From Planctomycetaceae bacterium (GTDB lineage Bacteria; Planctomycetota; Planctomycetia; Planctomycetales; Planctomycetaceae): 64,000 bases of DNA. Both the position numbers and the translations under genes were made by a program. The stretch covers positions 2,108,001 through 2,172,000 of the forward strand of contig CP051247.1 of assembly GCA_017795105.1 (NCBI GenBank). The letters run 5' to 3'. Positions 1 to 10,129 of this stretch are shown here, piece after piece. Numbering within the stretch: the stretch's first letter is position 1; each line of letters opens with the position of its first letter. The notes below the pieces were generated by a model. That model did no database searches and was not told the DNA's origin. It saw nothing but the letters and a program-made list of their open reading frames with translations.

Positions 1-149
1 AGACGATCAACGAGCAGGGAGTCACCATCGTCCCGCTGGAAGTCCGTGTTCTCGAAGACGGCGAAGTTTTCATTCGCGCCAAAGACCCTGCGTATGCATC
101 ACCCGGGCCGGATGAAGCGCAGCATTTTTCATTGCCCGCCGATCAATAA
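1..149 (+). CDS. 3' end of an unidentified gene (truncated by window start)
   Basis: An open frame runs from base 3 to a TAA at 147-149 and gives about 48 residues ending in LPADQ. Codon usage is GC-rich at third positions like the neighbours, so this is probably the true C-terminus of a gene that starts outside the window. The peptide is acidic and shows no recognisable motif. Function cannot be assigned. Confidence 0.55.
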   Translation, partial: TINEQGVTIVPLEVRVLEDGEVFIRAKDPAYASPGPDEAQHFSLPADQ

Positions 150-375
150 ATGCTCCCTTTCTGCCGCCGAAGGTTTTTCCTTCCATGAATTCCCGGCAGG
201 CAGCCACTCTTTAAAAAGCTGACATTTCCCGACTGTGGACTCGGCGAGCCGCATCTAGAATCGTTCGACCACCGTTGAGCAGGAAACAGGCAGGCAATTA
301 GTGTCTGCGTCTCTGCCCAACTGAGCGGGACCGATGACGGTCCCCGATGATTGAACGACTGCTAACAATTGGGGA

Positions 376-600
376 ATGAAAATGACGAACGTAACAACCA
401 ACTGGCCCGATCTGGCAATTGGCCTGTATGAACGACTGACGGGACACGGAGCCGAAATCAGCTATGAGTTCGAGAACTTCGACCTCTATGTCCCGAGCGA
501 AGCCAACGGCGAAGCCAATGCTCCGCAAGCCAAATGGCGGATGAATGGCGTTCTCAAGATCTGTACGCAGAACGACGCTTCGGGACAGCCAAATGCGTGA
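376..600 (+). CDS. small hypothetical protein (74 aa)
   Basis: I do not recognise this protein. It is short, acidic, and has no signal peptide or membrane segment. Two in-frame ATGs exist at 376 and 382. The GGGG run at 371-374 is better spaced for the second, so the real start may be 382. Its end overlaps the start of the next frame (ATGcgTGA around 593-600), which suggests translational coupling. Codon use resembles the neighbours, which supports a real gene, but there is no independent functional clue. Confidence 0.5.
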   Translation: MKMTNVTTNWPDLAIGLYERLTGHGAEISYEFENFDLYVPSEANGEANAPQAKWRMNGVLKICTQNDASGQPNA

Positions 601-961
601 CTCCACTTCCGTTGATGTCACGGGGCAAATCGAGCTCGAGCACGAGGAGCAGATCGTGACCATCACCGCATCCGGTGACCAGATCGTGGCTGTTGCCCCC
701 AGCGACGATCTGGCACTGCGACTGCTCTCACTCGGTACCGGCAGCGGGCGGGACCGACGTCTCAAGCTCCGATCTTTTGCAGCCACCCTGGCGCAGAACG
801 GAGTGACGCTTGATCTTCAGTCCGACGGCCGAAGACTGGCCCGCATCGGCCGACAGGCCCAAAACTGGTGGCTTAGCCTCATCGGATGGCCGCACACCGA
901 ATGCCGGTTCAAGGTGCTGATGTGGTCGCTGTTCGAAAAGCAGCCGACCAGCATTTCCTGA
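593..961 (+). CDS. small hypothetical protein (122 aa), coupled to the upstream gene
   Basis: The frame extends upstream to 545, but the ATG at 593 sits inside the stop region of the preceding gene (8-base overlap), so I chose it. The N-terminal half alternates hydrophobic and acidic residues, as in beta strands. The C-terminus has a Trp pair and the segment WWLSLIGWP. No signal peptide or catalytic motif is visible, and the family is not recognised. It converges on the sulfatase that ends at 970, leaving 8 bases between them. Confidence 0.5.
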   Translation: MRDSTSVDVTGQIELEHEEQIVTITASGDQIVAVAPSDDLALRLLSLGTGSGRDRRLKLRSFAATLAQNGVTLDLQSDGRRLARIGRQAQNWWLSLIGWPHTECRFKVLMWSLFEKQPTSIS

Positions 962-969
962 AGAGCGTC

Positions 970-2514
970 TCAGCGACTTCCGGCCGGGTTCCTGCCGGTC
1001 TTCCGATTCATCAGCGAGGCTTTCTTCGACCAGGGAATCTGTCGGTCGAAGATGTCGCCGTATCTCTGATAGTCGTTGTAATCGACCGCGTTCTCACGCC
1101 AGTGTTGGACGGCTTCATCATAGCGGGCCCGCATCTCGCGAAGCTTCGGCAGTGCGGCTTTGTCGTTTGCCAGATTCACCAATTCCAGTGGATCTTCCGC
1201 CGTATCGTACAACTCTTCGGTCGGCGTCATTCCCTGGGCTCCGTATGGCCAGAAGATGTACTTCAGGTCCCGCGTGACAACTGCCAGCGAGTGCACGGCC
1301 TTAGGCCCCCAGACATTGATGAGCGGAAGTGATTCGTGAAGCGCCGCCTGTGGATCGTCATAGATCGCCATCAGATTGCGACCGTCGATCTCTTTCGGGC
1401 AGGCCACACCGGCCAGTGCGCAAATCGTGGGAGCGAAGTCAATGTTGCCTGTCAGCGCGTTCGTGCGAAGTTCCCGCCCGCTGTTGGAATGGCGCGGGTC
1501 GAAAATGATGAGCGGGACGCGGGACGATTCTTCATAAGGGAGAACTTTCGAGCCATAGCCGTGTGAGCCGCAGAGAAACCCGTTGTCTGACGTGAAAATG
1601 ACAACGGTGTTGCCGCGGACTCCGGCCTCGTCAATCGCCTGACGGATCATTCCCACGGCAACGTCGATGGCATAAACCTGCTGATGATAGACGGCCATCA
1701 CTTCATCGTACCGGTCGGAATAATTCCAGGAGTGAAACCGCTCGAACTGGCGGCCGCGACGACTCTGTTCGGCGAAGTGCTCTCCATTCTCCCGGCCAAA
1801 GTTCTCAGGCTTCCGGAACGTCTTACCGCGATACACCTCATCGAAATCGGGATCGGGCGTCGCTGGCTTATGCGGAGCTTTGAAGCTGATCGACAGGCAA
1901 AACGGTTTCTTTTCTCCAGCTGCATCTCGAATGAAGTCGCGGCCGAACGCCCCATAGGAGAGTGTGGAATGCGGATACTCTTCGGCGTACTGGGCCATCG
2001 ACTTGTTCTTACGGGTTTCGTAAGACGTCTGCCCCGGTCCGCCGCCCCAGCGATCGAAGTCTTCTTCGGGGAGTCGGCGGTCGTTCGAAGTCGGAGAATC
2101 GACCACTTCGAAACCGAACTTGCCCGCGAAAGCGATCTGGTAGCCAGCCTCTCGCAACAGCATCGGGTACGACTTCTCCCACTTTTCCTGCGTAAGCGGG
2201 CCGTGCTCGAAGTTGCAGCCGGTTTTATATTCGAGCATCCCGGTCATCACGTTCGCTCGACTCGCCATGCAAATGGCAGTCGTGTCGTAGTGGTTGTCGA
2301 AGACCATTCCGTCAGCAGCCAGCCGATCGAGATGCGGCGTCTCGACATCGGCATTGCCATAGCAGCCCAGACTGTAACTGCATTGATCATCCGACATCAG
2401 AAAGACAATATTCGGGCGTTCGGTCTCTTCCGCCTGAAGCCCCGAAGAGAGAAGCCCCAGCCAGAGAAAACAGCCCAGGACAAAACAGATCGCCTTCGAT
2501 TCAATGCGTACCAT
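970..2514 (-). CDS. secreted sulfatase (alkaline-phosphatase superfamily)
   Basis: This is a formylglycine-dependent sulfatase that would hydrolyse sulfate esters, probably on polysaccharides, outside the cytoplasm. The start at 2514 was chosen over an upstream in-frame start at 2598 because it gives a typical signal peptide (hydrophobic residues 9-25, then LQAEE). The metal-binding motif SDDQ is near residue 41. The sulfatase signature is C82-M-A-S-R, where C82 would become formylglycine; the usual Pro is replaced by Ala. A second metal-site segment, IFTSDNG, lies in the C-terminal half. Length (514 aa) is normal for the family. The substrate cannot be inferred, and three sulfatases of different subtype occur in the window. 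Confidence 0.92.
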   Translation of the reverse strand: MVRIESKAICFVLGCFLWLGLLSSGLQAEETERPNIVFLMSDDQCSYSLGCYGNADVETPHLDRLAADGMVFDNHYDTTAICMASRANVMTGMLEYKTGCNFEHGPLTQEKWEKSYPMLLREAGYQIAFAGKFGFEVVDSPTSNDRRLPEEDFDRWGGGPGQTSYETRKNKSMAQYAEEYPHSTLSYGAFGRDFIRDAAGEKKPFCLSISFKAPHKPATPDPDFDEVYRGKTFRKPENFGRENGEHFAEQSRRGRQFERFHSWNYSDRYDEVMAVYHQQVYAIDVAVGMIRQAIDEAGVRGNTVVIFTSDNGFLCGSHGYGSKVLPYEESSRVPLIIFDPRHSNSGRELRTNALTGNIDFAPTICALAGVACPKEIDGRNLMAIYDDPQAALHESLPLINVWGPKAVHSLAVVTRDLKYIFWPYGAQGMTPTEELYDTAEDPLELVNLANDKAALPKLREMRARYDEAVQHWRENAVDYNDYQRYGDIFDRQIPWSKKASLMNRKTGRNPAGSR

Positions 2515-2612
2515 GCTCGTGTCACCTGCCTGATTACGAGTGCTTTTTCGCGATGAAACTGCTCGCGACCATACCCGGAATCGATCGGTTGATGCCACCG
2601 ACTTGTGCCTGA

Positions 2613-3779
2613 CTAGCTCATCAGTGGGGTTCCGCCGCGAGCATCTTTGACGACGAGATGGATGAAGTGGATCTTGCGGAGGACCGGACGGGACATCACG
2701 AAAGGATAGAAGTCCTGTTGGCCCATGCTTCGGGCGAGTTCATTGAGAACGGTCGTCAAATTGACCCAGGAATTGACGAGTAGAATAAAGCGATCGACAT
2801 CCGGAGCGTCTGGATCGTAGAGATCTTCGACGGTAAAGGGCTCGATCTCCTGCTCGACATCGTCGCCACGAATCCCAAACCGAAGTGCGGTATCGAGACT
2901 GTCGACGACGTGCAGATAATGGGCCCAGGTTTCCGCCCAGTCCTCCCAGGGATGGACTGACGCGTACGCACTGATGTAGTTGGACGTCCAGTCCGCCGGC
3001 GGGCCGTTCTGATAGTTCCGTTCCAGAGCCTCGGCGTAATCCTGTCGCTCATCACCGAACAGGTCCCGATACCGATCGTGCCACTCCGTCTCCGCAATCA
3101 GACGTTCCCAATAGTAATGACCGATCTCGTGCCGCAAATGACCGAGCAACGTGCGATACGGCTCCTTCATTTCGTGCCGAATCTTCTCGCGAATCGAATC
3201 ATTCGCCTCTTCAATATTCAACGTAATGAGCCCATTGGCATGTCCGGTAAGAACTCTCGGCCCCTCGTCCTTGGACCGGAGAAAGTCGAACATCACGCCA
3301 TGCTCCGGATCCTCGCTCACTTTGGAGACAACCGGCAGTCCCAGATCCAACAGCTGTGCAACGAGCCGCCTCTTGGCGCTCTCGATCTTGCGCCACCCCT
3401 GGCAGTTGTCGGGGTCGTTCAGATCCGGAATCGTATTATTCAATCGACAGGAACGGCACAGCGTTTCCTCCTGATCAGCGGGAACCAGCCAGTTGCAGCC
3501 GGCCGGCGAATCAAAATTCGCGCAGCGTCGCCACAGCTTCAGAGGCTCGGATTGCTCCTCCAGCATCCACGTTCCGACAGCGGGTCCAGGACTGAGAGCG
3601 AGGACTTCCTGGGAATTCGGTTCATAGCCGAGCGGGGCTTCACAACCGAGACACAAACTGTTGTCGAAATAAACGGGCCGCCCGCAGCGGCAGGTAAATC
3701 CTCCCCTGCGTCCCGAACGTTCGTCCGACGTCCACGCTTCCACCAGACGTTTCGTGACTGATTCAAAGATCTCTAGCAT
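2613..3779 (-). CDS. putative zinc-binding metallopeptidase (Peptidase_Mx-like) with N-terminal zinc ribbon
   Basis: The protein has 388 residues and no signal peptide, so it is probably cytoplasmic. The N-terminus carries Cys pairs at C30/C32 and C43/C46, and further Cys at 86, 95, 108 and 111, consistent with zinc-ribbon structure. The catalytic motif H217-E-I-G-H221 is followed by YYWERL, which matches the uncharacterised metallopeptidase family Pfam calls zinc-binding metallopeptidase (PF15887). It lies 98 bases upstream of the sulfatase on the same strand and may be co-transcribed. Substrate is unknown; members are usually annotated only by the HExxH motif. Confidence 0.85.
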   Translation of the reverse strand: MLEIFESVTKRLVEAWTSDERSGRRGGFTCRCGRPVYFDNSLCLGCEAPLGYEPNSQEVLALSPGPAVGTWMLEEQSEPLKLWRRCANFDSPAGCNWLVPADQEETLCRSCRLNNTIPDLNDPDNCQGWRKIESAKRRLVAQLLDLGLPVVSKVSEDPEHGVMFDFLRSKDEGPRVLTGHANGLITLNIEEANDSIREKIRHEMKEPYRTLLGHLRHEIGHYYWERLIAETEWHDRYRDLFGDERQDYAEALERNYQNGPPADWTSNYISAYASVHPWEDWAETWAHYLHVVDSLDTALRFGIRGDDVEQEIEPFTVEDLYDPDAPDVDRFILLVNSWVNLTTVLNELARSMGQQDFYPFVMSRPVLRKIHFIHLVVKDARGGTPLMS

Positions 3780-3998
3780 CGGACATCACTCAGGTAAGTG
3801 AAACAGTAAGGACCACACCGGAGGTCCCTTCTGATTTCTATAGCAGCTTCTGCCGACCGCAAGAGGGATTCCGACGATTCCCATCGAGGAGACGAAATCT
3901 CCTGACCGGCCGGTGAAAGAGCGTTTCAACGTTTTCCCGGACGCGAGTGCGACGCACCAGTTTCCTGGGAGCGACTGAGCCGGTCGCCCGTCGAGTAC

Positions 3999-6900
3999 TT
4001 ATTCAGCCGGAATGCGGTAGAGCAAAGCGTACAGAGTCGGCACCATCACCAGGGTGAGAACCGTTCCCACGATCAGCCCGAAGAAGATCGTGACGGCCAG
4101 GGCAACCCAGAAGACATCCTGAAGCATGGGAAGCACACCAAGCACGGTGGTTCCGGCTGCGTTCACGACCGGGCTCAGACGAGAGACGCCGGCTTCAACG
4201 ACTGCGTTGTATGGAGTCAGTCCCCGACCAAGATTCGCATTCACTTCGTCGAGCAGAACAACCGCGTTCTTGATCATCATCCCCGACAGGCTCATCGCTC
4301 CCAGAAGGGCAATGAAACCAAACGGCGTTTGCGTCAGCAGAAGTCCGCTGGTAATCCCGATCACAACGAACGGAATCACGCCGATGCAGATCAGCATGGG
4401 ACGGAAGCTGTTAAACAGCGCTACCAGCAGGAAGAGCATCACGACCACGGCCGGAACAATTCCGGGTACGAGAGCTTCCTGAGACTGCTTGGCGCTCCAG
4501 TATTCGCCATCCCAGTCGAGCCGATATCCAGGCGGCAATTCGATCTCGTTGAACTTGTCGACAATCGCTGCCCGCAGTGTCGGAGCGGTCACGTCGTCGG
4601 GCGAACACTGAACCGTAATAGCTCGGCGACGGTCCCAGCGCCAGATGATCGGGTCTTCCCACCGCAAATCGACCCCGTCGATGACTTGAGACACCGGAAC
4701 CGAATAGGTCCCCAGCTTCGGCGTCACAGAGAGAGTATCGAGCGAGGTGGCCGCCTGATCTCGTTCCGATTCAATATTCCGCGCCACGATCGGAATCAGG
4801 TCATCTCCCTCGCGGTACTGTCCGACCAGGACGCCATCGGAAGACCGTTTCATCACACGCGCCAGATCCTCGCGAGAGATGCCGGCCCATCGGCCTCGTT
4901 CCTGACTATACTGCGGCTCCAGAATCTGAACCCGTTCCCGCCAGTTGACCCGAACTTCCTTGGCGAGCGGCGTATCGCGGAGGATTTCGGCCCCCTGCTC
5001 GGCCAGCTTCCGCAATGTGTCAGGATCGGCATTGGCCGGGCCGCTGAATCGAGCTTCGATCTTCCAGTCATCGAATGCACCAACCGCATACTTCCGCACA
5101 CGAACCATCGCTTCCGGCACATTCTCGTGGACCCAGGCATCTGCGTCGGCGACGAGCTGGTTCACTCCCTCCAGTGAGTTGGTATTGATGATGATCTGCG
5201 CGTACGAAGAGTATGGATCCTCGGCACTGACCGGAAGGTAGAATCGCGGGGGACCTTTTCCGATAAACGCGCTGACCGAAGCAGTCGCATCGTGCTGGCT
5301 GACAAATTCTTCGATGCGCCTCAGATCGTTGCTTGTCTGCTCGATCCGGGTTCCTTGAGGGGCCCAGTAATCGATCATGACCTGCAGGCGACTGCTGTCG
5401 GGAAAATACAATTGAGGCACCCAGCGGAAGCCGAAGATGGAAACCGCGAGCAAGACAACCATGCTGGCCAGAAAAATGATTCGATGACGAATCGTCGTCG
5501 CGAGGACGTTGCGGAACATTCGATAGACGCCGCCCTGGTAAGGATCAGTCGCCTCTTCGCCCGCTTTCGGTTCGGGGAGCATGGCGATGCAAAGCAGCGG
5601 GACGATGGTCTGGCAAAAGACCCAACTCAACACGAGTGAGATGGCGACCACGGTAAACAGACTGCCGGCGTATTCCCCGGTATCGTAAGTCGACGCAAAG
5701 ATCGGATAGAACGCCATACAGGCGACGATGGTCGCACCGAGCAATGGAATCGCCGGGCCGCTGGCTGCCTCGATCGCCGCTCGCTTCCGGTCCATGCCCT
5801 GAGCAATGCGAACCATGATGCCGTCCGTCACGACGATGGCATTATCGACCATCATCCCCATCGCGATAATCAGAGCACCGAGGGAGATCCGATGAAGATC
5901 GATCCCGGTGATAGCCATTACGATGAACGTTCCAAGAATCGGGAACACCAGACCGCCGATGCCGATGATGATGCCGGGGCGAATTCCCATCGTGAAGGCC
6001 AGGAGCGCCAGGACAATCGCCACGGCTTCGACCAGGCTGACCATGAACGACCGGATCGATTCGCTCACCTGATCGGACTGCCATGAAATCCGGTCGACGT
6101 TAATCCCGACTGGCAACTCGGCCAGTAACTCCTGAATGCGGGCGTCAATCCGCTTCCCAACTTCAACCACATTCTCTCCGGCCGCTGGAGCCAGTGCCAG
6201 AGCGATCGCTTCCCGATTGTTGTGACGCAGCAGACTTGTCGGTGGATCGACATAGCCCACATTCACAGTGGCAAAGTCACGAATCCGGATCAACTCGTTG
6301 CGCCCATTGACGACCGTGGTGATGGCCAGATCCCCGATATCTTCCGGCGACTGGAACGCTCCTGTCGGAGCGACTCGCATTCGTTGTGTCTGATAGTCGA
6401 CCCGGCCTGCATCTACAACTAGATTCTGCGATTCCAGCGTCTGCATGATCTGGGCGGGAGTCACGTTGAGCTCCTGCAGTTGAGCGCTCGAAACTTCCAG
6501 GGAAATCTGCTTGTCCTGAACGCCCCACAAGTCGACGCGGGCAACACCCGGCACCACGCTCAACTCTTTCCGCATATCTTTGACGTAGCGTTCCAGCTCC
6601 GCATAGCTGTAGCCATCGCTGCTGACTGCGAGCAAGAACCCGAAGACGTAACCGAAATCGTCACCCACCGTCGGCTTTCCGGCCCCTGGAGGCAAGGTCG
6701 GTTCGACATCGGCCACCTTCTTCCGCAGCACATCCCAAACTTGAGGCAGACGCTCCGACCAGTAATTGCTTTTGATATCGACCTTGATGATCGAAAGCCC
6801 GGGCCGCGAATTGGAATAGACGTTCTTGAGCTCCGTCATCTCCTGAAGCTTGGTCTCGAGCCGATCGGTTACTTCGAGCTCGACCTGTTCGGCACTCGCC

Positions 6901-7058
6901 CCCGGGTAACTGGTGGTGATGACAGCCGTCTTCACCGAGAACTCCGGGTCTTCCAACTGGCCCAGCTGGAAATAGCAGAAGACTCCTCCGAGCAGAACGA
7001 GCGCGATCCCGAAGTAGGTAACCGCGCGATTCTCGAGGGCAATAGCAGCCAAATTCAT
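3999..7058 (-). CDS. RND-family efflux permease (HAE1/AcrB-like)
   Basis: This is an inner-membrane resistance-nodulation-division transporter of 1,019 residues, the usual length. The N-terminal transmembrane segment is followed by the first periplasmic loop (SYPGASAEQVE...). A multi-helix block around residues 335-490 carries the GMMVDNAIVVTDGI segment with the Asp expected in the proton relay. A second periplasmic loop and a second helix block follow, with SLSGMMIKNAVVLLDE near residue 930. It follows the periplasmic adaptor by 74 bases. Closeness to the HME or HAE branch cannot be settled by eye, but the text resembles HAE1-type multidrug pumps. No outer-membrane TolC gene lies in the window. 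Confidence 0.94.
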   Translation of the reverse strand: MNLAAIALENRAVTYFGIALVLLGGVFCYFQLGQLEDPEFSVKTAVITTSYPGASAEQVELEVTDRLETKLQEMTELKNVYSNSRPGLSIIKVDIKSNYWSERLPQVWDVLRKKVADVEPTLPPGAGKPTVGDDFGYVFGFLLAVSSDGYSYAELERYVKDMRKELSVVPGVARVDLWGVQDKQISLEVSSAQLQELNVTPAQIMQTLESQNLVVDAGRVDYQTQRMRVAPTGAFQSPEDIGDLAITTVVNGRNELIRIRDFATVNVGYVDPPTSLLRHNNREAIALALAPAAGENVVEVGKRIDARIQELLAELPVGINVDRISWQSDQVSESIRSFMVSLVEAVAIVLALLAFTMGIRPGIIIGIGGLVFPILGTFIVMAITGIDLHRISLGALIIAMGMMVDNAIVVTDGIMVRIAQGMDRKRAAIEAASGPAIPLLGATIVACMAFYPIFASTYDTGEYAGSLFTVVAISLVLSWVFCQTIVPLLCIAMLPEPKAGEEATDPYQGGVYRMFRNVLATTIRHRIIFLASMVVLLAVSIFGFRWVPQLYFPDSSRLQVMIDYWAPQGTRIEQTSNDLRRIEEFVSQHDATASVSAFIGKGPPRFYLPVSAEDPYSSYAQIIINTNSLEGVNQLVADADAWVHENVPEAMVRVRKYAVGAFDDWKIEARFSGPANADPDTLRKLAEQGAEILRDTPLAKEVRVNWRERVQILEPQYSQERGRWAGISREDLARVMKRSSDGVLVGQYREGDDLIPIVARNIESERDQAATSLDTLSVTPKLGTYSVPVSQVIDGVDLRWEDPIIWRWDRRRAITVQCSPDDVTAPTLRAAIVDKFNEIELPPGYRLDWDGEYWSAKQSQEALVPGIVPAVVVMLFLLVALFNSFRPMLICIGVIPFVVIGITSGLLLTQTPFGFIALLGAMSLSGMMIKNAVVLLDEVNANLGRGLTPYNAVVEAGVSRLSPVVNAAGTTVLGVLPMLQDVFWVALAVTIFFGLIVGTVLTLVMVPTLYALLYRIPAE

Positions 7059-7132
7059 CGATGACCTGTCAGTTCTCTAAGAAGTACGCTCTACGCCGGA
7101 AACACCTGCCCGCCTGAATCCTGTTGTCAGGT

Positions 7133-8365
7133 CTAAGGAACCTTCACCTCTTGCCCTTCGCGGAGCGAATTGACTCCAGAGATGACGACCACTTCGCCCG
7201 ATTCCAAACCCTCCTCTATACCCAGGCCGACCGGCGTTAGCTTACCCGTCCTGACCGTTCTCTGCGTCACCTTGTTGTTTGCATCAACAACCCAGACATA
7301 GGTCTCAGACTCGTCGGTGCCTGTAAAAACCGCAGCTGGAGGTACGATGAGCTGAGTGACGGCGTTCGTCTCGTTTTCCATCGGCTGATTGCGAACCATC
7401 GCGGCCATCCCCGGCAGAATCTCTGTCTCTTCGGGCTGATCGATTTCCACGGTCACCGGATAAGTGCGTGTCGTTTGCGAGGCTTCCCGGCCGATCTTGG
7501 TCACGACACCCGTGAATTCTTTGTCCTTGATGGCATCGAACCGGCAGATCACGGACTTCACCTGCGGGATCAAACCGATCAGACTCTCGGGAATCTGAAC
7601 CGTGATCTCAATCGCAGAAAGATCGAGCAACCGTGCGATCGCCATTTTGGCCTGCACGGTCTGAAAATTATCGACATACACAGCGGCGACTTCTCCGTCG
7701 AAGGGAGCCTTCAGTGTCGCATACCCGAGCTGATTCTTCGCCGCCTTAACCGATGCTTCCAGGGCCTGAATTTCTGCTTTCTGGGCCTGAATGTCTTCGG
7801 GCCGAGCCCCGGTCATCCCAATATTGAGAGACTCTTTCGCACTCTTTACGGCTGCAGCCGTCTGGTCCCTGCGAGCCTTCGAAACGTCGACTTCAAACTG
7901 GGAAGCGGCATTGCTCTTGACCAGTTCGGCATCTCGCTCGTATTCCGCCAGAGCAACCTCGTAAGCCGCCTCGGCACTCTCAAGTGCCGCCTTCAGCTGT
8001 TCGATCTCCTCCGGTCGGGCTCCCCGCTCCATGGCCAGCAGATTGGCCTTCGCTTTGGCCAGGCTTCCCTCGGCATTGGCGAGCATCGTTTCAAAATCGA
8101 CAGGATCGATTGCCGCGATGACGTCGCCCTTTTTGACTTCCGTGCCGACATCGACCGGCAAAGAAATCAGGGGGCCAGCGACCTGAAAAGAGAGTTCGAC
8201 ATCGTCTTTGGCTTCGGCTCGTCCTGGAAACTCTCGCCCGCTGATTGCCTGCAGGTCTCCCACTCGGACAGTCCGCACGGGTCGGACGGGTTCAGGCTTC
8301 TCGACGGATTGCTGGCAACCGACTAGAAAGATCGCCAGCGTTATTCCAGCCAGCCCCACCGTCAT
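7133..8365 (-). CDS. RND efflux periplasmic adaptor (HlyD/MFP family lipoprotein)
   Basis: The frame extends to 8548, but the ATG at 8365 gives a lipoprotein signal: a hydrophobic stretch ending in the lipobox LVGC, with the Cys as likely lipidation site. I therefore chose it. The barrel-sandwich half motif around VDVGTEVKKGDVIAAIDP is followed by a long Ala/Glu-rich coiled-coil hairpin (roughly residues 100-215), then the returning lipoyl half (LKAPFDGEVAAVYVD) and beta-barrel domains. It bridges the permease downstream to an outer-membrane channel. The two genes form an operon. Confidence 0.92.
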   Translation of the reverse strand: MTVGLAGITLAIFLVGCQQSVEKPEPVRPVRTVRVGDLQAISGREFPGRAEAKDDVELSFQVAGPLISLPVDVGTEVKKGDVIAAIDPVDFETMLANAEGSLAKAKANLLAMERGARPEEIEQLKAALESAEAAYEVALAEYERDAELVKSNAASQFEVDVSKARRDQTAAAVKSAKESLNIGMTGARPEDIQAQKAEIQALEASVKAAKNQLGYATLKAPFDGEVAAVYVDNFQTVQAKMAIARLLDLSAIEITVQIPESLIGLIPQVKSVICRFDAIKDKEFTGVVTKIGREASQTTRTYPVTVEIDQPEETEILPGMAAMVRNQPMENETNAVTQLIVPPAAVFTGTDESETYVWVVDANNKVTQRTVRTGKLTPVGLGIEEGLESGEVVVISGVNSLREGQEVKVP

Positions 8366-8584
8366 CTGATCAGTCACCTGCGAAGTCCTTCGTTGCTGAA
8401 TCTCATCGTCGAAAATCGATGACGGCCTGAACGACCATCGAGAATCATCTTTGACCGGCAGCCGATAATTCCGATTCCCGAATGGCCTGCAGAGTTCGTC
8501 TTCATTCTGAGCGTTCGCATAATCACCGGAAACGATAGAGAACGTCAAGTAGCGGAAGTGCTTTCTCGGCCGTTTCTACGATAA

Positions 8585-10108
8585 TCAGTCCGATCCTGCG
8601 GCAATCGCGCGAGCCGCCTGCGTGGCCGCCTGCCGGCTGTAGTCGATCGACTCGGCCAGGATTCGCGCCGATTCCTGATCGGCATGAAAGCCTTTCGAAT
8701 TCTCACTGCTGATGTAGTCAAGCCTCCACATCGCCTTCCGTTGCAGCTCACGAATCGGAGCAAGCTGGTCCTCGGTCACGCCGGCTGCCTGCGCCTCCTG
8801 AATCGCATCGAGCATTTCGGTCATCGCCGCGGCTGCCCGGTCGATCAGCGAACGCGTTCGATCCTGAATGGTATCGACACGGGCCTTGAGTTCCGCTTCC
8901 GGCACGTTGTGGCAGGTCTGGCAGGCCCGGTTGATATTCAGCATCGGACTTCTCACCCAGTGACTGCTGAACTTCGTGGCCCCCTGCTTTTCGAACGGCA
9001 TATGACAATCGCTACAGCTGACGCCGGCTCGAGCGTGAATGCCCTGGCTCCAGAGTTCAAACTCGGGATGCTGAGCTTTAAAGACCTTTGTTCCCGTTTC
9101 TTTGTGAACATAGTCGTAGAACTTCTCGCCATCAGGAAACGTGGTCGTCTCCCACTCCTCCTCCAGATCTTCTGCCTTAAGACCGTTGCTCCACGGGTAG
9201 GTCAGCGTCATCTTGTTGGCGCAGTAGTACTCGACGTGACACTGACCGCAGACAAACGATCGCATCTCCTGACGAGAAGCATGCAGGTTCGGATCGTAAG
9301 GCTCTGATCGCGACGATTCCCTCCACTGGGCGATACTCGGCAAATGCGGAACCTCGTCATCGCTCTCGGCCAGCTTGGCGATTCCTTCAATGAAGCCGGG
9401 GCGCGTCACACGAATCCTCATCGTCTCCGGATCGTGACAGTCGATACAGGAAACCGGATGAGCATCGCCCAGATGCGGGTCCTCCGGTCCACTCGGCTCA
9501 ACAACTCCGTCGGGAGTCTTTGTCAATTCCGCATGCACGTCCTCGTATTTCATCTGGCTGACGGCGCGAAACCCTTCTATCACCGCATCCATATCGAGAT
9601 GCTCGGCAAGTCGTTGCGGAGTCGGTTCAATCCCCTGCTTCTCCAGTCCAATCCGGCGATATGTCGGCACGATCGAGGCATGACAGTGCAGACACGCCCC
9701 CGCCTGCTGGACTTCGGTCACCCGCTTAGTCACTTCCTGATCGCTGAGCATGAAGGCGTGGCCACGAGCCTCCCGATAGTCGATGCTGAACGCGTAACCG
9801 GCATAGAGTCGTTTCAACCACGGCTGCTCTTCCAGTTTGCTGGGAGGCAACGCGTGATTGCCGCCATAGTCGGTGTATTCTGAATCCGCCGTCCGCAGAT
9901 AGGTCTCGTATTGGATGGGGTAGTTCAACCCCCACGGTTCCGGATCCGTGCTGATCTCAGTCACATCCACAACGCGGACGATCGGCGAGCGTGCCTCCTG
10001 TTTACGCTCAAAAATGTTGATTAACAGGGCGATCACGCCAAAGGTCGCAAAGCCCACGAGCACGGTCATCAGGGTAAACCACCCGGCCGTTGATTTTGGT
10101 ATTCCCAT
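8585..10108 (-). CDS. nrfA: cytochrome c nitrite reductase, catalytic subunit NrfA
   Basis: NrfA is a pentaheme enzyme that reduces nitrite to ammonium by six electrons in the periplasm. Five CxxCH motifs are visible: C139-L-H-C-H, C211-I-D-C-H, C287-G-Q-C-H, C375-S-D-C-H and C406-Q-T-C-H. The family segments ARGHAF, CGQCHVEYYC and WSQGIHARAGVSCSDCHMP hold the likely catalytic Arg115, Tyr294 and His368 (equivalents of E. coli R114, Y218, H277). The active-site heme uses CxxCH, not the enterobacterial CxxCK. The N-terminus has one hydrophobic segment (residues 10-32), so it is probably an uncleaved anchor. It follows nrfH by 21 bases. Confidence 0.95.
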   Translation of the reverse strand: MGIPKSTAGWFTLMTVLVGFATFGVIALLINIFERKQEARSPIVRVVDVTEISTDPEPWGLNYPIQYETYLRTADSEYTDYGGNHALPPSKLEEQPWLKRLYAGYAFSIDYREARGHAFMLSDQEVTKRVTEVQQAGACLHCHASIVPTYRRIGLEKQGIEPTPQRLAEHLDMDAVIEGFRAVSQMKYEDVHAELTKTPDGVVEPSGPEDPHLGDAHPVSCIDCHDPETMRIRVTRPGFIEGIAKLAESDDEVPHLPSIAQWRESSRSEPYDPNLHASRQEMRSFVCGQCHVEYYCANKMTLTYPWSNGLKAEDLEEEWETTTFPDGEKFYDYVHKETGTKVFKAQHPEFELWSQGIHARAGVSCSDCHMPFEKQGATKFSSHWVRSPMLNINRACQTCHNVPEAELKARVDTIQDRTRSLIDRAAAAMTEMLDAIQEAQAAGVTEDQLAPIRELQRKAMWRLDYISSENSKGFHADQESARILAESIDYSRQAATQAARAIAAGSD

Positions 10109-10129
10109 TGATCAGATCCTGTTGTCTCT

